64,000 nucleotides of DNA from Streptococcus mitis (GCF_002096845.1 NZ_NCVK01000060.1:157084-221083), one strand, 5' to 3'. Positions 21,449 to 31,656 are shown, counted from the first letter of the stretch. A program made the numbers and translations. The notes: generated from the letters alone by a model not told the origin.

Positions 21449-21600
21449 TGTATAGGGGGCAAAAAAGGGGCAAAATACTATTTTTTCACTTGTTTTAGGA
21501 TGATATCAATCTGCGTTTTCATTGTTTTATAAGAGAGATGAGTTTTTATTGTTTATCCGTAGGATGATCGACTATTTTAAATAATACTGTATTTCTAGCT

Positions 21601-21752
21601 TATACTCTTCTAAAATCTCTTCAAACCACGTCAGCTTCACCTTGGATTATATATGTGACTGATTTCGTCAGTCTTATCTACAACCTCAAAGCAGTGCTTT
21701 GAGCAACCTGTGGCTAGCTTCCTAGTTTGCTCTTTGATTTTCATTGAGTATT
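21601..21752. repeat. RUP-like dispersed repeat, copy 2
   Basis: Nearly the same sequence and orientation as the element at 9576, ending CATTGAGTATT. It lies in the 538-bp gap between hup and mutY; nothing else in that gap looks coding. Confidence 0.7.
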
Positions 21753-21927
21753 ATTTGTCTCAAAATCAAACCATGAAGGTGGATAATCACATTCTCCGAT
21801 ACTTTATTGATTTTCAGTTGAAGTCATATCAAATATTTAAGTAGATAGAAAAGTTATATACTGTTTATTGAAAATATTATAAATCAGATAAAAAGACAGG
21901 TGAAACCTTCTGTGTTATACTAGAGAT

Positions 21928-23103
21928 ATGTTAGATTTGAAAGAATACGGTATCGTCATGTGGCCGGAGGAGAAGATTAGTTCTTTTCGTGAGAAACTTC
22001 TCAACTGGTATGATGAGAACAAAAGAGATTTACCCTGGCGTAGAAGTAAAAATCCTTATCATATCTGGGTTTCTGAAATTATGCTTCAGCAGACCAGGGT
22101 GGATACAGTTATTCCCTACTACGAACGATTCTTAGACTGGTTTCCAACTGTGGAAAGTTTGGCAACAGCCCCTGAAGAGCGTTTGTTGAAGGCTTGGGAA
22201 GGTTTGGGTTATTATTCTCGAGTACGCAATATGCAGGCTGCGGCCCAGCAGATTATGACTGACTTTGGTGGCCAATTTCCAAACACCTATGAAGGAATTT
22301 CCAGCTTGAAAGGAATTGGACCTTATACTGCAGGAGCCATTTCCAGTATCGCTTTTAATTTGCCTGAGCCAGCGGTCGATGGTAATGTCATGCGGGTCTT
22401 GGCGCGTCTGTTTGAAGTCAACCACGATATTGGGATTCCAAGTAATCGCAAAATTTTTCAGGCAATGATGGAAATCTTGATTGACCCAGAACGGCCAGGT
22501 GACTTTAACCAAGCCTTAATGGACTTGGGCTCAGATATTGAGTCTCCTGTAAATCCCAGACCAGAAGAAAGTCCAGTTAAGGACTTTAGTGCAGCATATC
22601 AGAATGGAACCATGGACCGTTATCCAATCAAGGCTCCCAAGAAAAAGCCAGTTCCCATTTATCTAAAAGCCTTGGTGGTCAAAAATACTCAGGGACAATT
22701 TTTACTTGAAAAAAATGAAAGTGAAAAGCTATTGGCAGGTTTTTGGCATTTCCCCTTGATAGAAGTTGATAACTTTTCGCAAGAGGAGCAGTTTGACCTC
22801 TTTCATCAGGTTGCAGAAGAAAGTGTCAACTTTGGCCCCAGTCCAGAAGAGAGTTTTCAGCAGGACTATGACCTAGATGTTGCTTGGTTTGATACTTATT
22901 TTGAGACTGTCAAGCATGTCTTTAGCCATCGCAAGTGGCATGTACAGATTGTAGCAGGTCAGGTGACTGACTTCCATGATTTTTCAGATAGGGAAGTTCG
23001 CTGGCTCTTACCAGAAGAGTTCAAGGATGTCCCATTTGCCAAACCCCAACAAAAAATCTGGCAGGCTTATGCAAAAGCCAACTTAGACAGTAGCAAAGAC
23101 TAG
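21928..23103 (+). CDS. mutY: Adenine DNA glycosylase MutY, cluster-less form
   Basis: 391-residue repair enzyme that removes adenine opposite 8-oxoguanine. The catalytic Glu is in VSEIMLQQTR, the helix-hairpin-helix in LKGIGPYTAGAI and the catalytic Asp in AVDGNVMRV. The C-terminal NUDIX-like 8-oxoG recognition domain is present (about 240-380, with HVFSHRKWHVQ). The usual four-cysteine loop after DLG is replaced by SDIESPVNPRPEESPVKDF, and the whole protein contains no cysteine, so no Fe-S cluster can form. A second in-frame ATG exists at 21958. vicR follows. Confidence 0.93.
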   Translation: MLDLKEYGIVMWPEEKISSFREKLLNWYDENKRDLPWRRSKNPYHIWVSEIMLQQTRVDTVIPYYERFLDWFPTVESLATAPEERLLKAWEGLGYYSRVRNMQAAAQQIMTDFGGQFPNTYEGISSLKGIGPYTAGAISSIAFNLPEPAVDGNVMRVLARLFEVNHDIGIPSNRKIFQAMMEILIDPERPGDFNQALMDLGSDIESPVNPRPEESPVKDFSAAYQNGTMDRYPIKAPKKKPVPIYLKALVVKNTQGQFLLEKNESEKLLAGFWHFPLIEVDNFSQEEQFDLFHQVAEESVNFGPSPEESFQQDYDLDVAWFDTYFETVKHVFSHRKWHVQIVAGQVTDFHDFSDREVRWLLPEEFKDVPFAKPQQKIWQAYAKANLDSSKD

Positions 23104-23106
23104 CTA

Positions 23107-23136
23107 TTGTGTCTTCTTGCTATTTTTTGGTATAAT
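23107..23136 (+). promoter_or_regulatory. vicR promoter
   Basis: TTGTGT (23107-23112), 18 bp, TATAAT (23131-23136) with an extended TG. AAAAAGGTG precedes the ATG at 23158. Confidence 0.6.
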
Positions 23137-23157
23137 AGTAGAGAAAAAGGTGAACAT

Positions 23158-23865
23158 ATGAAAAAAATACTAATTGTAGATGATGAAAAACCAATCTCGG
23201 ATATTATCAAGTTTAATATGACCAAGGAAGGTTACGAGGTTGTAACTGCTTTTAACGGTCGTGAAGCGTTAGAACAATTTGAAGCAGAGCAGCCAGATAT
23301 TATTATTCTGGATTTGATGCTTCCAGAAATTGATGGTTTGGAAGTTGCTAAGACCATTCGCAAGACCAGCAGTGTGCCTATTATCATGCTGTCGGCTAAA
23401 GACAGTGAATTTGATAAGGTTATCGGTTTAGAGCTTGGGGCGGATGACTATGTAACCAAACCCTTCTCAAATCGTGAGTTGCAGGCGCGTGTTAAAGCTC
23501 TTCTTCGTCGCACGGACTTGGCTTCTGTGGATAATCAAGAATCAGATGAAAATAAAACTCAACCCTTGCAAATTGGGGACTTGGAGATTGTTCCAGATGC
23601 CTATGTTGCTAAGAAATACGGTGAAGAACTAGACTTAACTCACCGTGAATTTGAGCTTTTGTATCACTTGGCTTCTCATATCGGTCAAGTAATTACGCGT
23701 GAACACTTGCTTGAAACGGTCTGGGGGTATGATTATTTCGGAGATGTTCGAACAGTTGACGTAACCATCAGACGTTTGCGTGAGAAGATTGAAGATACAC
23801 CAAGTCGTCCTGAATATATCCTAACACGTCGCGGTGTTGGTTATTATATGAGAAATAATGATTAA
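23158..23865 (+). CDS. vicR: Response regulator VicR (WalR)
   Basis: 235-residue OmpR-type regulator, essential in pneumococcus, controlling peptidoglycan hydrolases such as pcsB. The receiver domain has Asp8-Asp9 and phosphoacceptor Asp52 (IILDLMLPE); the effector domain is winged-helix (about 130-232, ending TRRGVGYYM). I chose ATG at 23158 because of its binding site; the open frame upstream to 23107 covers the promoter. It overlaps vicK by 8 nt. Confidence 0.96.
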   Translation: MKKILIVDDEKPISDIIKFNMTKEGYEVVTAFNGREALEQFEAEQPDIIILDLMLPEIDGLEVAKTIRKTSSVPIIMLSAKDSEFDKVIGLELGADDYVTKPFSNRELQARVKALLRRTDLASVDNQESDENKTQPLQIGDLEIVPDAYVAKKYGEELDLTHREFELLYHLASHIGQVITREHLLETVWGYDYFGDVRTVDVTIRRLREKIEDTPSRPEYILTRRGVGYYMRNND

Positions 23866-25207
23866 ACTAATTAAAGACACAGTTTTAACCAGTGATTTTA
23901 TCTTTATCCTCATTCTACTTGGCTTTATTTTAGTAGTGACCTTACTTTTGCTAGAAAATCGTCGGGATAATATTCGGTTGAAGCAAATCAATCAAAAGGT
24001 AAAAGACCTGATTGCAGGAGATTATTCTCAGGTATTGGATATGCAGGGAAGCTCTGAAATTACTAATATTACTAATAATCTCAATGATTTATCAGAAGTA
24101 ATTCGTTTAACCCAAGAAAATCTGGAACAAGAGAGTAAACGATTACATAGTATCCTCTCTTATATGACGGACGGCGTCCTTGCGACCAATCGTCGTGGCA
24201 AGATTACCATGATTAATGACATGGCTAAGAAACAGTTAGGTGTTCAGAAAGAAGATGTTCTCAACAAGAGTATCCTAGAGTTACTTAAGATTGAAGATGA
24301 GTATGAACTTCGTGATTTGATTACCCAAATTCCTGAGCTCATCATTGATTCTCAAGATGCTAATGGTGAGTATCTGAGTCTCCGTGTTCGCTTTGCCTTG
24401 ATTCGTCGAGAGTCTGGCTTTATTTCAGGTTTGGTGGCTGTTTTGCACGATACGACTGAGCAGGAGAAGGAAGAACGCGAACGAAGACTCTTTGTTTCCA
24501 ATGTTAGCCATGAGTTACGGACACCCTTAACCAGTGTTAAATCCTATCTTGAAGCCTTGGATGAGGGGGCTTTGTGTGAAACTGTAGCACCAGACTTTAT
24601 TAAGGTATCTCTAGACGAAACCAATCGTATGATACGCATGGTAACTGACCTCCTTCATCTTTCTCGAATTGACAATGCCACCAGTCACCTAGATGTAGAA
24701 TTGATAAACTTTACTGCCTTTATTACCTTTATCCTCAACCGTTTTGATCAGATAAGAGGGCAGGATGAAGAGAAGAAATACGAACTGGTGAGAGATTACC
24801 CCATTACCTCGGTATGGATTGAAATTGATACAGACAAGATGACACAGGTGATTGACAATATTCTTAACAATGCTATTAAGTATTCGCCAGATGGTGGGAA
24901 AATCACAGTGACTATGAAGACGACTGATGATCAGATGATTTTATCCATCTCAGACCAAGGTTTGGGTATTCCTAAGCAGGATTTACCACGTATCTTTGAC
25001 CGTTTTTATCGTGTGGATCGTGCTAGAAGTCGTGCCCAAGGTGGTACAGGTCTAGGACTGTCTATTGCCAAAGAAATTATCAAACAACATAAGGGCTTTA
25101 TTTGGGCCAAGAGTGAATACGGTAAGGGATCAACCTTTACCATTGTGCTCCCTTATGATAAGGATGCAGTGAAAGAAGAAGTATGGGAGGATGAAGTAGA
25201 AGACTAG
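23858..25207 (+). CDS. vicK: Sensor histidine kinase VicK (WalK)
   Basis: 449-residue kinase with a single N-terminal membrane helix (about 12-32) and no large extracellular loop, which is typical of streptococcal VicK. Then come a HAMP linker, a PAS domain (about 95-205), the His-box [13 protein letters not shown], and a HATPase_c domain with [20 protein letters not shown] and [10 protein letters not shown]. It is translationally coupled to vicR and followed after one base by vicX. Confidence 0.96.
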   Translation: MIKLIKDTVLTSDFIFILILLGFILVVTLLLLENRRDNIRLKQINQKVKDLIAGDYSQVLDMQGSSEITNITNNLNDLSEVIRLTQENLEQESKRLHSILSYMTDGVLATNRRGKITMINDMAKKQLGVQKEDVLNKSILELLKIEDEYELRDLITQIPELIIDSQDANGEYLSLRVRFALIRRESGFISGLVAVLHDTTEQEKEERERRLFVSNVSHELRTPLTSVKSYLEALDEGALCETVAPDFIKVSLDETNRMIRMVTDLLHLSRIDNATSHLDVELINFTAFITFILNRFDQIRGQDEEKKYELVRDYPITSVWIEIDTDKMTQVIDNILNNAIKYSPDGGKITVTMKTTDDQMILSISDQGLGIPKQDLPRIFDRFYRVDRARSRAQGGTGLGLSIAKEIIKQHKGFIWAKSEYGKGSTFTIVLPYDKDAVKEEVWEDEVED

Positions 25208-25208
25208 A

Positions 25209-26018
25209 ATGAGTGAAACAGGCTTTAAATACAGTATTTTAGCGTCGGGTTCCAGTGGAAATTCCTTTTATCTGGAAACTCCAAAAAAGAAACTTTTAGT
25301 GGATGCGGGCTTGTCTGGTAAAAAGATTACTAGCCTACTTGCTGAAATTAATCGCAAGCCAGAAGACTTGGATGCCATCTTGATTACCCATGAGCATTCA
25401 GATCATATCCATGGAGTAGGCGTTTTGGCTCGAAAGTATGGTATGGATCTTTACGCCAATGAAAAGACCTGGCAGGCTATGGAAAATAGCAAGTATCTCG
25501 GCAAGGTAGACTCTTCGCAAAAGCATATTTTTGAAATGGGTAAAACCAAAACCTTTGGAGATATCGACATAGAGAGTTTTGGTGTTAGCCATGATGCAGT
25601 CGCACCGCAGTTCTATCGCTTTATGAAGGATGACAAGAGTTTTGTCCTTTTGACAGATACAGGTTATGTTAGTGACCGTATGGCGGGAATTGTCGAAAAT
25701 GCGGATGGATATCTTATCGAGTCCAACCATGATGTAGAGATTTTGCGAGCAGGTTCTTACGCTTGGCGACTCAAACAACGAATCCTATCGGATCTGGGTC
25801 ACCTTTCTAACGAGGACGGTGCTGAAGCAATGATTCGGACGCTAGGAAATCGCACTAAGAAAATCTACCTTGGTCACTTGTCCAAGGAGAACAATATCAA
25901 GGAACTAGCTCACATGACCATGGTCAATCAGCTAGCGCAAGCTGATCTAGGAGTTGGAGTAGACTTTAAGGTTTATGATACCTCACCAGATACCGCAACA
26001 CCATTGACAGATATATAA
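25209..26018 (+). CDS. vicX: VicX (WalJ/YycJ) metallo-beta-lactamase-fold protein
   Basis: 269-residue MBL-fold protein of the YycJ class, the third gene of the vic operon. The metal-binding motif THEHSDHIHG is clear, and further ligands are in SNHDVE and GHLSNEDG/GHLSKEN. The family is linked to DNA repair-related nuclease activity and to envelope stress; its exact substrate is not settled. It begins one base after the vicK stop. Confidence 0.93.
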   Translation: MSETGFKYSILASGSSGNSFYLETPKKKLLVDAGLSGKKITSLLAEINRKPEDLDAILITHEHSDHIHGVGVLARKYGMDLYANEKTWQAMENSKYLGKVDSSQKHIFEMGKTKTFGDIDIESFGVSHDAVAPQFYRFMKDDKSFVLLTDTGYVSDRMAGIVENADGYLIESNHDVEILRAGSYAWRLKQRILSDLGHLSNEDGAEAMIRTLGNRTKKIYLGHLSKENNIKELAHMTMVNQLAQADLGVGVDFKVYDTSPDTATPLTDI

Positions 26019-26104
26019 AAAAGAAGGCGAATATGCCTTTTTTCATATATTTTAGTAGAGATTTGGTGTGGTATAATGTTTACAAATGATATAGGAGAAG
26101 TAGT

Positions 26105-26878
26105 GTGAAAAGAAAATGGTTATTTGAGGATTACTATGACACAATGATTATCATACTTGCGTTGATATCTGTTGTTCTAGTCTTGCTTGGATTTGCTGAG
26201 ATGATTGATTTGGACAATCCGCCTTATAGTATTATTGATTTAGTAATCTGGGGTGTTTTTGTAATTGATTATAGTTGGCGCTTTTTTACTACTAAAAGAA
26301 AATGGCGCTTTATTCTTGAAAATATTTTTGATTTATTGGCTATTCTCCCTTTAAATGCTATTTTTACAATATTTCGATTAGGGCGTATCTTTCGCTTAGC
26401 AAGGCTGACAAAATTACTGAAACTGACTCGTTTACTTAGAATAATTGGACTTACAGGTAAATTAGAAAGAAAAATTAGTAGATTCTTACGGACAAATGGC
26501 CTGATTTATATCTTGTATGTTAATATCTTTATCGTGCTAGTAGGAAGTTCAATTTTATCTGTAGTTGAAGAAAAATCATTCTCAGATAGTCTTTGGTGGG
26601 CTCTTGTGACAGTAACCACTGTTGGTTATGGTGATATTGTTCCAGTTTCCCTTTTTGGGAAATGGATAGCTGTTTTATTAATGTTGGTAGGGATTAGTAC
26701 AATAGGAATGTTAACAAGTACCTTAACGAACTTTTTTGTAAAGGAGAATCCAGATGAACAGATACAATTTGATAAACTCCAAGATGAATTATCTAGTCAG
26801 AGAATATTAATAGAGAAACAATCTGAAAAGATAGAAGAACTACATCGAATGATAAAAGACTTAGTTGAAAAAATATAA
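26105..26878 (+). CDS. Voltage-gated-type potassium channel
   Basis: 257-residue six-helix K+ channel. S1-S3 lie in the first 85 residues, and an S4-like helix with regularly spaced Arg/Lys covers about 91-113. S5, the pore loop with selectivity filter TVGYGD (172-177), and S6 ending around 212 follow. A cytoplasmic coiled coil (about 220-257, QDELSSQRILIEKQSEKIEEL) may drive tetramer assembly. The start is GTG at 26105 with GGAGAAG before it. The gene has its own promoter region after vicX and more AT-rich codon use than the vic genes. Confidence 0.88.
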   Translation: MKRKWLFEDYYDTMIIILALISVVLVLLGFAEMIDLDNPPYSIIDLVIWGVFVIDYSWRFFTTKRKWRFILENIFDLLAILPLNAIFTIFRLGRIFRLARLTKLLKLTRLLRIIGLTGKLERKISRFLRTNGLIYILYVNIFIVLVGSSILSVVEEKSFSDSLWWALVTVTTVGYGDIVPVSLFGKWIAVLLMLVGISTIGMLTSTLTNFFVKENPDEQIQFDKLQDELSSQRILIEKQSEKIEELHRMIKDLVEKI

Positions 26879-26929
26879 TAAAAGTGAGACAAAACTTGAT
26901 TCGAGGAGAAATCAAGTAAGTCTTGACAC

Positions 26930-26990
26930 AATAAAACGCATAATATCAAGGTCAGTACATCTGGCACCTTATATTATGCGTTTTTGTGAT
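26930..26990. repeat. Dispersed GCATAATATCA hairpin, copy 1 (also terminator)
   Basis: AAAACGCATAATATCAAGG pairs with CCTTATATTATGCGTTTTT. It lies between the convergent channel and ybaB genes. Similar arms occur at 47979 and 55528. Confidence 0.6.
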
Positions 26991-26995
26991 TTTTA

Positions 26996-27295
26996 TTAGA
27001 ATGGCAATTTCCCTGCGAAAGCACCCAGTTTTTTCTTGGTCGTTTCATCGATTTGTTCAAGAGCGGAGTTGATGGCTTGAACGGTCATATCAGAAAGAGT
27101 TTCAAGGTCTTCTGGGTCAACGACAGCTGGATTGAAGTCAATGCTGATAACTTTCTTATCTCCAGTCAAGGTTGCTTGAACAAGGTCTTGAGCAGATTTG
27201 CCAACAAATTGCATAGCAGCAAGTTCAGCTTGGCTTTGTTCCATTTGTTTTTGAAGTTTCTGTGCTTGACGCATCATGTTTTGCATGTTCATCAT
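26996..27295 (-). CDS. YbaB/EbfC family nucleoid-associated protein
   Basis: 99-residue DNA-binding protein of the YbaB/EbfC family, a small tweezer-shaped dimer. The Met/Gln-rich N-terminal helix [20 protein letters not shown] and the core [18 protein letters not shown] are characteristic. AAGGAAAC precedes the start. The neighbour dnaX/recR seen in many genomes is absent here. Confidence 0.92.
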   Translation of the reverse strand: MMNMQNMMRQAQKLQKQMEQSQAELAAMQFVGKSAQDLVQATLTGDKKVISIDFNPAVVDPEDLETLSDMTVQAINSALEQIDETTKKKLGAFAGKLPF

Positions 27296-27414
27296 GGTGA
27301 TTACAGTTTCCTTTTATCTTATTTTCCTTCCTATTTTATCAATTTTGGGGTTAAAAGTCTAATCTTTTTCTGAGTGAATTCATCTAGTAGCGAAAGGAAT
27401 GTAGAGGAAATAAA

Positions 27415-27468
27415 AATATAGGATAGATATTCTAAGAGAATAAGAATATTTATCCTATATAGTTACTA
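27415..27468 (-). terminator. Terminator of the surface-protein operon
   Basis: Long near-perfect arms ATATAGGATA-ATATTCT and AGAATAT-TATCCTATAT are followed on the minus strand by TTTTTATTT. They stand downstream of the lipoprotein gene. Confidence 0.75.
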
Positions 27469-27503
27469 GATAATTTATGAGCTAGTTTAAGGGTTTACCA
27501 GCT

Positions 27504-28553
27504 CTATTCTACTTTATAGAAAAATCCCTCCGTACTGCCATTGATAAGTTGGTGTCCAAGCCATAAGCGGTCTTGTGTGATATCAGACGAGTCAGTATAG
27601 CCATTATCTGAAGAAGAGGTGACAGACATGGTTATAGGGATTCCTGCTGGTAAAAAGGCAAGGGCAGAGCCACCAGCACCTCCATCTTTAGGAAGTATAT
27701 TTGCCTTAAGATAGTGGTCAATTTCTTTAGCGTGTTCAATTGAAATCTTGGAATGATCACTTACTAAACCATTTTTGTCAAAGGTGAATTCAATACCTGT
27801 AGGATTTCTCCAAGTTCCTGCAACACTAGAAAAATCTCCATTTTGAATTGCAGAAATATCCATTCCTTTCCTTTCTGACGGAAGGGAAGATTCTTCATTT
27901 ATGAGACTTGTGACAGATTTCCAAGAGAAAGATCTTATATCAAGGGAAGGTGGTTTTGTCCCCAGTCCCTCTTCTGTATCTGATTCACTAATTAACTCTA
28001 ACTGTGTTCCATCCTGATTCAACTTGTATAGTTTAAGTTGGATTTGATTAGTAGATACTCGGGTAGATAATTGGAAATAGCTATTTTCTAAAGGATTAAA
28101 ATGAACGCGCTCACCAATAAAATCCAGATTATTTTCTGCATTGGTTAGTCGAATAACTTCACCATTTTTTAGAGTTCGAATATCTAATAAATCGTAATAG
28201 TTAGAATCCGTTTTAAGGGCAACCAAAAGTTCGTCTGTACCATTTTGGTCTAAATCATACAAGCTGTATTGTAGTCCAGAGTATTCTTTAGGATAAGTAT
28301 TTTTTAAGTTTGCTTTTGAATTGAGCTCTTTAGGTGAAGCTGACGAACCATCTAATACTTTGGCATATTCTTTAAGGACAGTATTGTATAGGGTGTAATC
28401 TGTTTTCTTCTCTTCCGATGTAGAAGAAGTTGAACTAGTACTTGAAGCAATTGCTTCAGAACTTGCTGAGGAAGTGTTTTCACTCTGATGTTGGCAAGCC
28501 GTTAAAATAGAGATAGCTAAAATACTAATACTGAATAGAAATAATTTTTTCAT
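27504..28553 (-). CDS. Lipoprotein with DUF6287-like C-terminus
   Basis: 349-residue predicted lipoprotein. The signal peptide ends in lipobox LTAC (Cys20), followed by a Ser/Thr-rich spacer. The central part contains YDLDQNGTDELLVAL, a VCBS/FG-GAP-like calcium-loop pattern. The C-terminal 120 residues begin SVAGTWRNPTGIEFTFDKNG, as in DUF6287 proteins of streptococci. Function unknown. It starts 4 nt after the TM2 gene and is the last gene of a minus-strand operon. Confidence 0.8.
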   Translation of the reverse strand: MKKLFLFSISILAISILTACQHQSENTSSASSEAIASSTSSTSSTSEEKKTDYTLYNTVLKEYAKVLDGSSASPKELNSKANLKNTYPKEYSGLQYSLYDLDQNGTDELLVALKTDSNYYDLLDIRTLKNGEVIRLTNAENNLDFIGERVHFNPLENSYFQLSTRVSTNQIQLKLYKLNQDGTQLELISESDTEEGLGTKPPSLDIRSFSWKSVTSLINEESSLPSERKGMDISAIQNGDFSSVAGTWRNPTGIEFTFDKNGLVSDHSKISIEHAKEIDHYLKANILPKDGGAGGSALAFLPAGIPITMSVTSSSDNGYTDSSDITQDRLWLGHQLINGSTEGFFYKVE

Positions 28554-28557
28554 ATAT

Positions 28558-29022
28558 TTAATCTTGTAATTCTAAGCCTTGGGCATCTTGGTGCCATTTA
28601 CTACCAGTTTTAGACGTTAAAACTTGAATAGTAATTATAATATTCCAAATAGCATTTGCCAGAACAACAAATAGTGTCAATATAGGAATGATAGCCAGCA
28701 GAGTTATGCCGATACGCTTGTATCCTTGTTTAGAATTTCCGATGTAAAAATCGTAGGCACCAAACGCTCCTAAAAATAGGGCAAATAAGGCTGCGGCCAG
28801 TTTAGATTTATCACTCATTCCATTTGAATGTTGACTAGAGGTAGCTGGAGATGTGTTATCTATTTTTGAAACAATATACTCGTCACCGTTTTGATAAAAT
28901 TCTACATAATCACCTACTTGTGGTTCAAAACCAAAACTTTTTCTTGAAATTGCAGTAAATTGACCATTATCACCTTTTCCAACATAAACTGTTTCATCTT
29001 CAATTTTTATAACTTTGTTCAT
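28558..29022 (-). CDS. TM2 domain membrane protein
   Basis: 154-residue protein. The N-terminal 55 residues form a small beta-rich domain (EDETVYVGKGDNG...VGDYVEFYQNGDEYIVSKI). After a Ser-rich linker comes a TM2 domain with two membrane helices and the motif LGAFGAYDFYIGNSKQGYKRI. AAGGAGAC lies before the ATG. It is the third gene in the choline-binding-protein operon. The role of TM2 proteins in streptococci is not known. Confidence 0.82.
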   Translation of the reverse strand: MNKVIKIEDETVYVGKGDNGQFTAISRKSFGFEPQVGDYVEFYQNGDEYIVSKIDNTSPATSSQHSNGMSDKSKLAAALFALFLGAFGAYDFYIGNSKQGYKRIGITLLAIIPILTLFVVLANAIWNIIITIQVLTSKTGSKWHQDAQGLELQD

Positions 29023-29055
29023 ATAATTGTCTCCTTAATTTATTCCTATTGTATG

Positions 29056-30381
29056 TTAAACCCACTCGCCGTTAGCATTGACACGGTAGCCATCAGGTGT
29101 AGTCGTATTGATTGCTAGGGCTCCAGAGCTATAGGCATAATACCATTTGCCAGATACCTTCATCCAGCCTGTTTTCATAGCACCTGAATCTTGAAGGTAG
29201 TACCAGTTACCGTTATCTTTTAGCCAACCAGTCTTCATAGCACCTGAACCGTCAAGATAGTACCAGCCACCGTCTTTTACCCAGCCTGTTTGCATCCAAC
29301 CAGAGTTATCAAAACGATACCAAACACCGTTGATTTTTTCCCAGCCGTTCGCAGTATAAGTGCCATCTTCGTGTTTATACCACCAGCGAGAACCAGATTG
29401 CACCCAACTGCCTGAGAAATTAGAATTTGAATCAGATTGAGTAGTCGTGTTAGTATTTGAATTTGTCGAAGGATTTCCGATAGTCACCTCTTTTCTAACT
29501 TTAAAGACACGTTTTCTGTTGTCAACTGAGTGATCGTGTGGAGAACCTGCCTCTCCTGACATCTCCAAGATATATGTTCCAGCAGGAAACTGTCTGATAT
29601 CGAAAACATCCCCTTTAAATTTATTGCTATAGATTAAAGGTAAAAGAAATTGGTCGTTGACGTCATTAGTTAGACCACTAAAGATGACATCATTATTATG
29701 TTGGTACACAATCTTTCCGCTAGCCTTATCAATTAGAGTAACATTTCCTCTAGCTGCATTATCTCCTCCGTGTTGTAGTGGCTCTGAGAGTACACCTTCA
29801 AAATTAACTCCAAAATGATGAATTTCAACCTTTGTAATTGTTGCTTCTATTTGTTTTTCAGTACTCGTATTCGAGATAGCATTTGCTTGATTAGTTGATA
29901 AAACTTCTAGTTTAGTTACATAAGTGTAAAAAGGTGCTCCTTTCCCTACGTTTTCTCTAACATCGGCTGTTAGTTTGTAACGAACTCCGTCTAATTCAAA
30001 CTTCATGGTATAGATACCATAGTCTGTTGCTTTAAAGGCAATCGTTTTACCGTTGAATGTGGCGATACCATTGGATTCAAAACTTGCAAATTGCTTAGAA
30101 AATTCTTGTCTATAAGCTTTGTCTACATAATCAACCGTTATAAATTCACTATTACCTTTAGAAAATGCTCCGAGTTGTGCTTTTCTTTTTTCTACAAGCG
30201 TCACATCTGTTGCGACTAAATCTGTATCACGATAACCAATAGCAGGGACTTCAACATAGGCATTGGCTGCTGGAGACCATACTTTGACCATTGGAACACT
30301 TGCGGCATTGACACTTGAAATCGTAGCTCCTGTTGCTACAAGTGATAAAACTGCTGTAGTAGTTAAAACGATTTTTTTCAT
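29056..30381 (-). CDS. Choline-binding surface protein, unknown N-terminal domain
   Basis: 441 residues. A signal peptide with ANA-like cleavage near residue 26 (SSVNAAS) is followed by a region of about 280 residues with two beta-rich parts that I do not recognise (residues 35-160 and 178-300, the latter with HHFGVNFEG and FPAGTYILEMSGEAGSPHDH). A Thr/Asn/Ser linker leads to five or six choline-binding repeats such as GWMQTGWVKDGGWYYLDGSGAMKTGW. The protein should sit on teichoic acid choline. The C-terminal repeats are almost identical to those of the upstream neighbour. Confidence 0.85.
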   Translation of the reverse strand: MKKIVLTTTAVLSLVATGATISSVNAASVPMVKVWSPAANAYVEVPAIGYRDTDLVATDVTLVEKRKAQLGAFSKGNSEFITVDYVDKAYRQEFSKQFASFESNGIATFNGKTIAFKATDYGIYTMKFELDGVRYKLTADVRENVGKGAPFYTYVTKLEVLSTNQANAISNTSTEKQIEATITKVEIHHFGVNFEGVLSEPLQHGGDNAARGNVTLIDKASGKIVYQHNNDVIFSGLTNDVNDQFLLPLIYSNKFKGDVFDIRQFPAGTYILEMSGEAGSPHDHSVDNRKRVFKVRKEVTIGNPSTNSNTNTTTQSDSNSNFSGSWVQSGSRWWYKHEDGTYTANGWEKINGVWYRFDNSGWMQTGWVKDGGWYYLDGSGAMKTGWLKDNGNWYYLQDSGAMKTGWMKVSGKWYYAYSSGALAINTTTPDGYRVNANGEWV

Positions 30382-30426
30382 AATTTTTGTTTCCTTTTCT
30401 TTTTATCTATTTTTTATAATATTATC

Positions 30427-31656
30427 CTAGACCCACTCACCCTTGTAATTGACACGGTAGCCATCAGGGGTCGTCGTATTGATTGCGAGTGCACCAGAGC
30501 TATAGGCATAGTACCATTTACCAGATACCTTCATCCAGCCTGTTTTCATAGCCCCTGAGCTATCAAGATAATACCAGCTACCGTTATCTTTGAGCCAGCC
30601 AGTCTTCATAGCGCCTGAGCCGTCGAGGTAGTACCAATTCCCACCGTCTTTCAACCAACCTGTCTGCATCCATCCTGAACTATCGAAGTGATACCAGATA
30701 TTATCTAATTGTGCCCACTGATTGTAAGGGTAAGACCCATCAAGTTGCATAAACCACCAACGAGAGCCAGATTGTCGCCAAAAACCCATACCCCTACCAA
30801 TATCTTGCATTTGAAAAAAGAAACCTGGTTTATTAGTCCCGTTAGACTTACCTTGTTTTGTTTGCTTACTGGTATGAGTTCCGATAGACTTCAAGTCTTT
30901 GTCAAAAAGATTCGCTTTAGTCGCAAATGTTTGAGTCTGAGAAGAGTTTACTTCTGTGTATTGAATGGCTTTTCCATAACCACCAGCTAATTCTTCAGAG
31001 CCACCAGATGCTGTTCCGAAACTTTGTGCAACGGTAATCCAACTATTTTTAGGATTATCAAAGGCTGCCAAACCCATATAGGTCAATTCTGGATTGATTA
31101 AGGATTCATAATGTCCAGTTTGAGCAGAGACACTTGCTCCACTAAGAGATTTGACGTAATCTGCTTTTTCTTCATACCATTGATTAATAGCCGTCATAAA
31201 TCCATCATAGTTCCAAGCTAAATTTTCGGCTAGTGAGAAATTTCCTGAAGGCCATGCACTCCAAATATCTTTATTAGATAAACGTTTATGATTCATAGTT
31301 ACAGAAGCTTCTGCTGCACGAGAAAATGCTGTTTTCTCTAGTGCAGTTGACCATTTGATGGGAACATAGCTGGTAACTAGACCTTCATCTGCCGCCTCTT
31401 TTCGAATGGCATTGATACGGTCTAAAATAGCCTGTTTATCTGGCGTCAAGAAGGTTCCTTCAATTCCAACTAAGCTAGTACCGGCAGAAGTACTAGTTAC
31501 CTCAGAGTTCAAGATATGATAAGATTGACCATTGATTTCTTGAGTGGAAGCCAGTCTATCATTAGCGGCTACTGATTGGGGTGCAAGACTTCCAACTCCT
31601 AATAATGAAAGTGTTAGAACTGTTGCAAGTGTGAATTTTTTAGTTTGCTTATTCAT
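30427..31656 (-). CDS. Choline-binding CAP/SCP-domain surface protein
   Basis: 409 residues. The N-terminal signal peptide ends near SVAAND. A CAP (cysteine-rich secretory protein/PR-1) domain covers about 70-225, with RINAIRKEA, WSTALEKTAFSRAAEASVTMNHKR, AENLAW, and HYESLINPELTYMGLAAF. The C-terminal 110 residues are choline-binding repeats (WFMQLDGSYPYNQW onward). It is the first gene of a four-gene minus-strand operon and divergent from an Rgg-type regulator. Function of streptococcal CAP proteins is not settled. Confidence 0.88.
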   Translation of the reverse strand: MNKQTKKFTLATVLTLSLLGVGSLAPQSVAANDRLASTQEINGQSYHILNSEVTSTSAGTSLVGIEGTFLTPDKQAILDRINAIRKEAADEGLVTSYVPIKWSTALEKTAFSRAAEASVTMNHKRLSNKDIWSAWPSGNFSLAENLAWNYDGFMTAINQWYEEKADYVKSLSGASVSAQTGHYESLINPELTYMGLAAFDNPKNSWITVAQSFGTASGGSEELAGGYGKAIQYTEVNSSQTQTFATKANLFDKDLKSIGTHTSKQTKQGKSNGTNKPGFFFQMQDIGRGMGFWRQSGSRWWFMQLDGSYPYNQWAQLDNIWYHFDSSGWMQTGWLKDGGNWYYLDGSGAMKTGWLKDNGSWYYLDSSGAMKTGWMKVSGKWYYAYSSGALAINTTTPDGYRVNYKGEWV

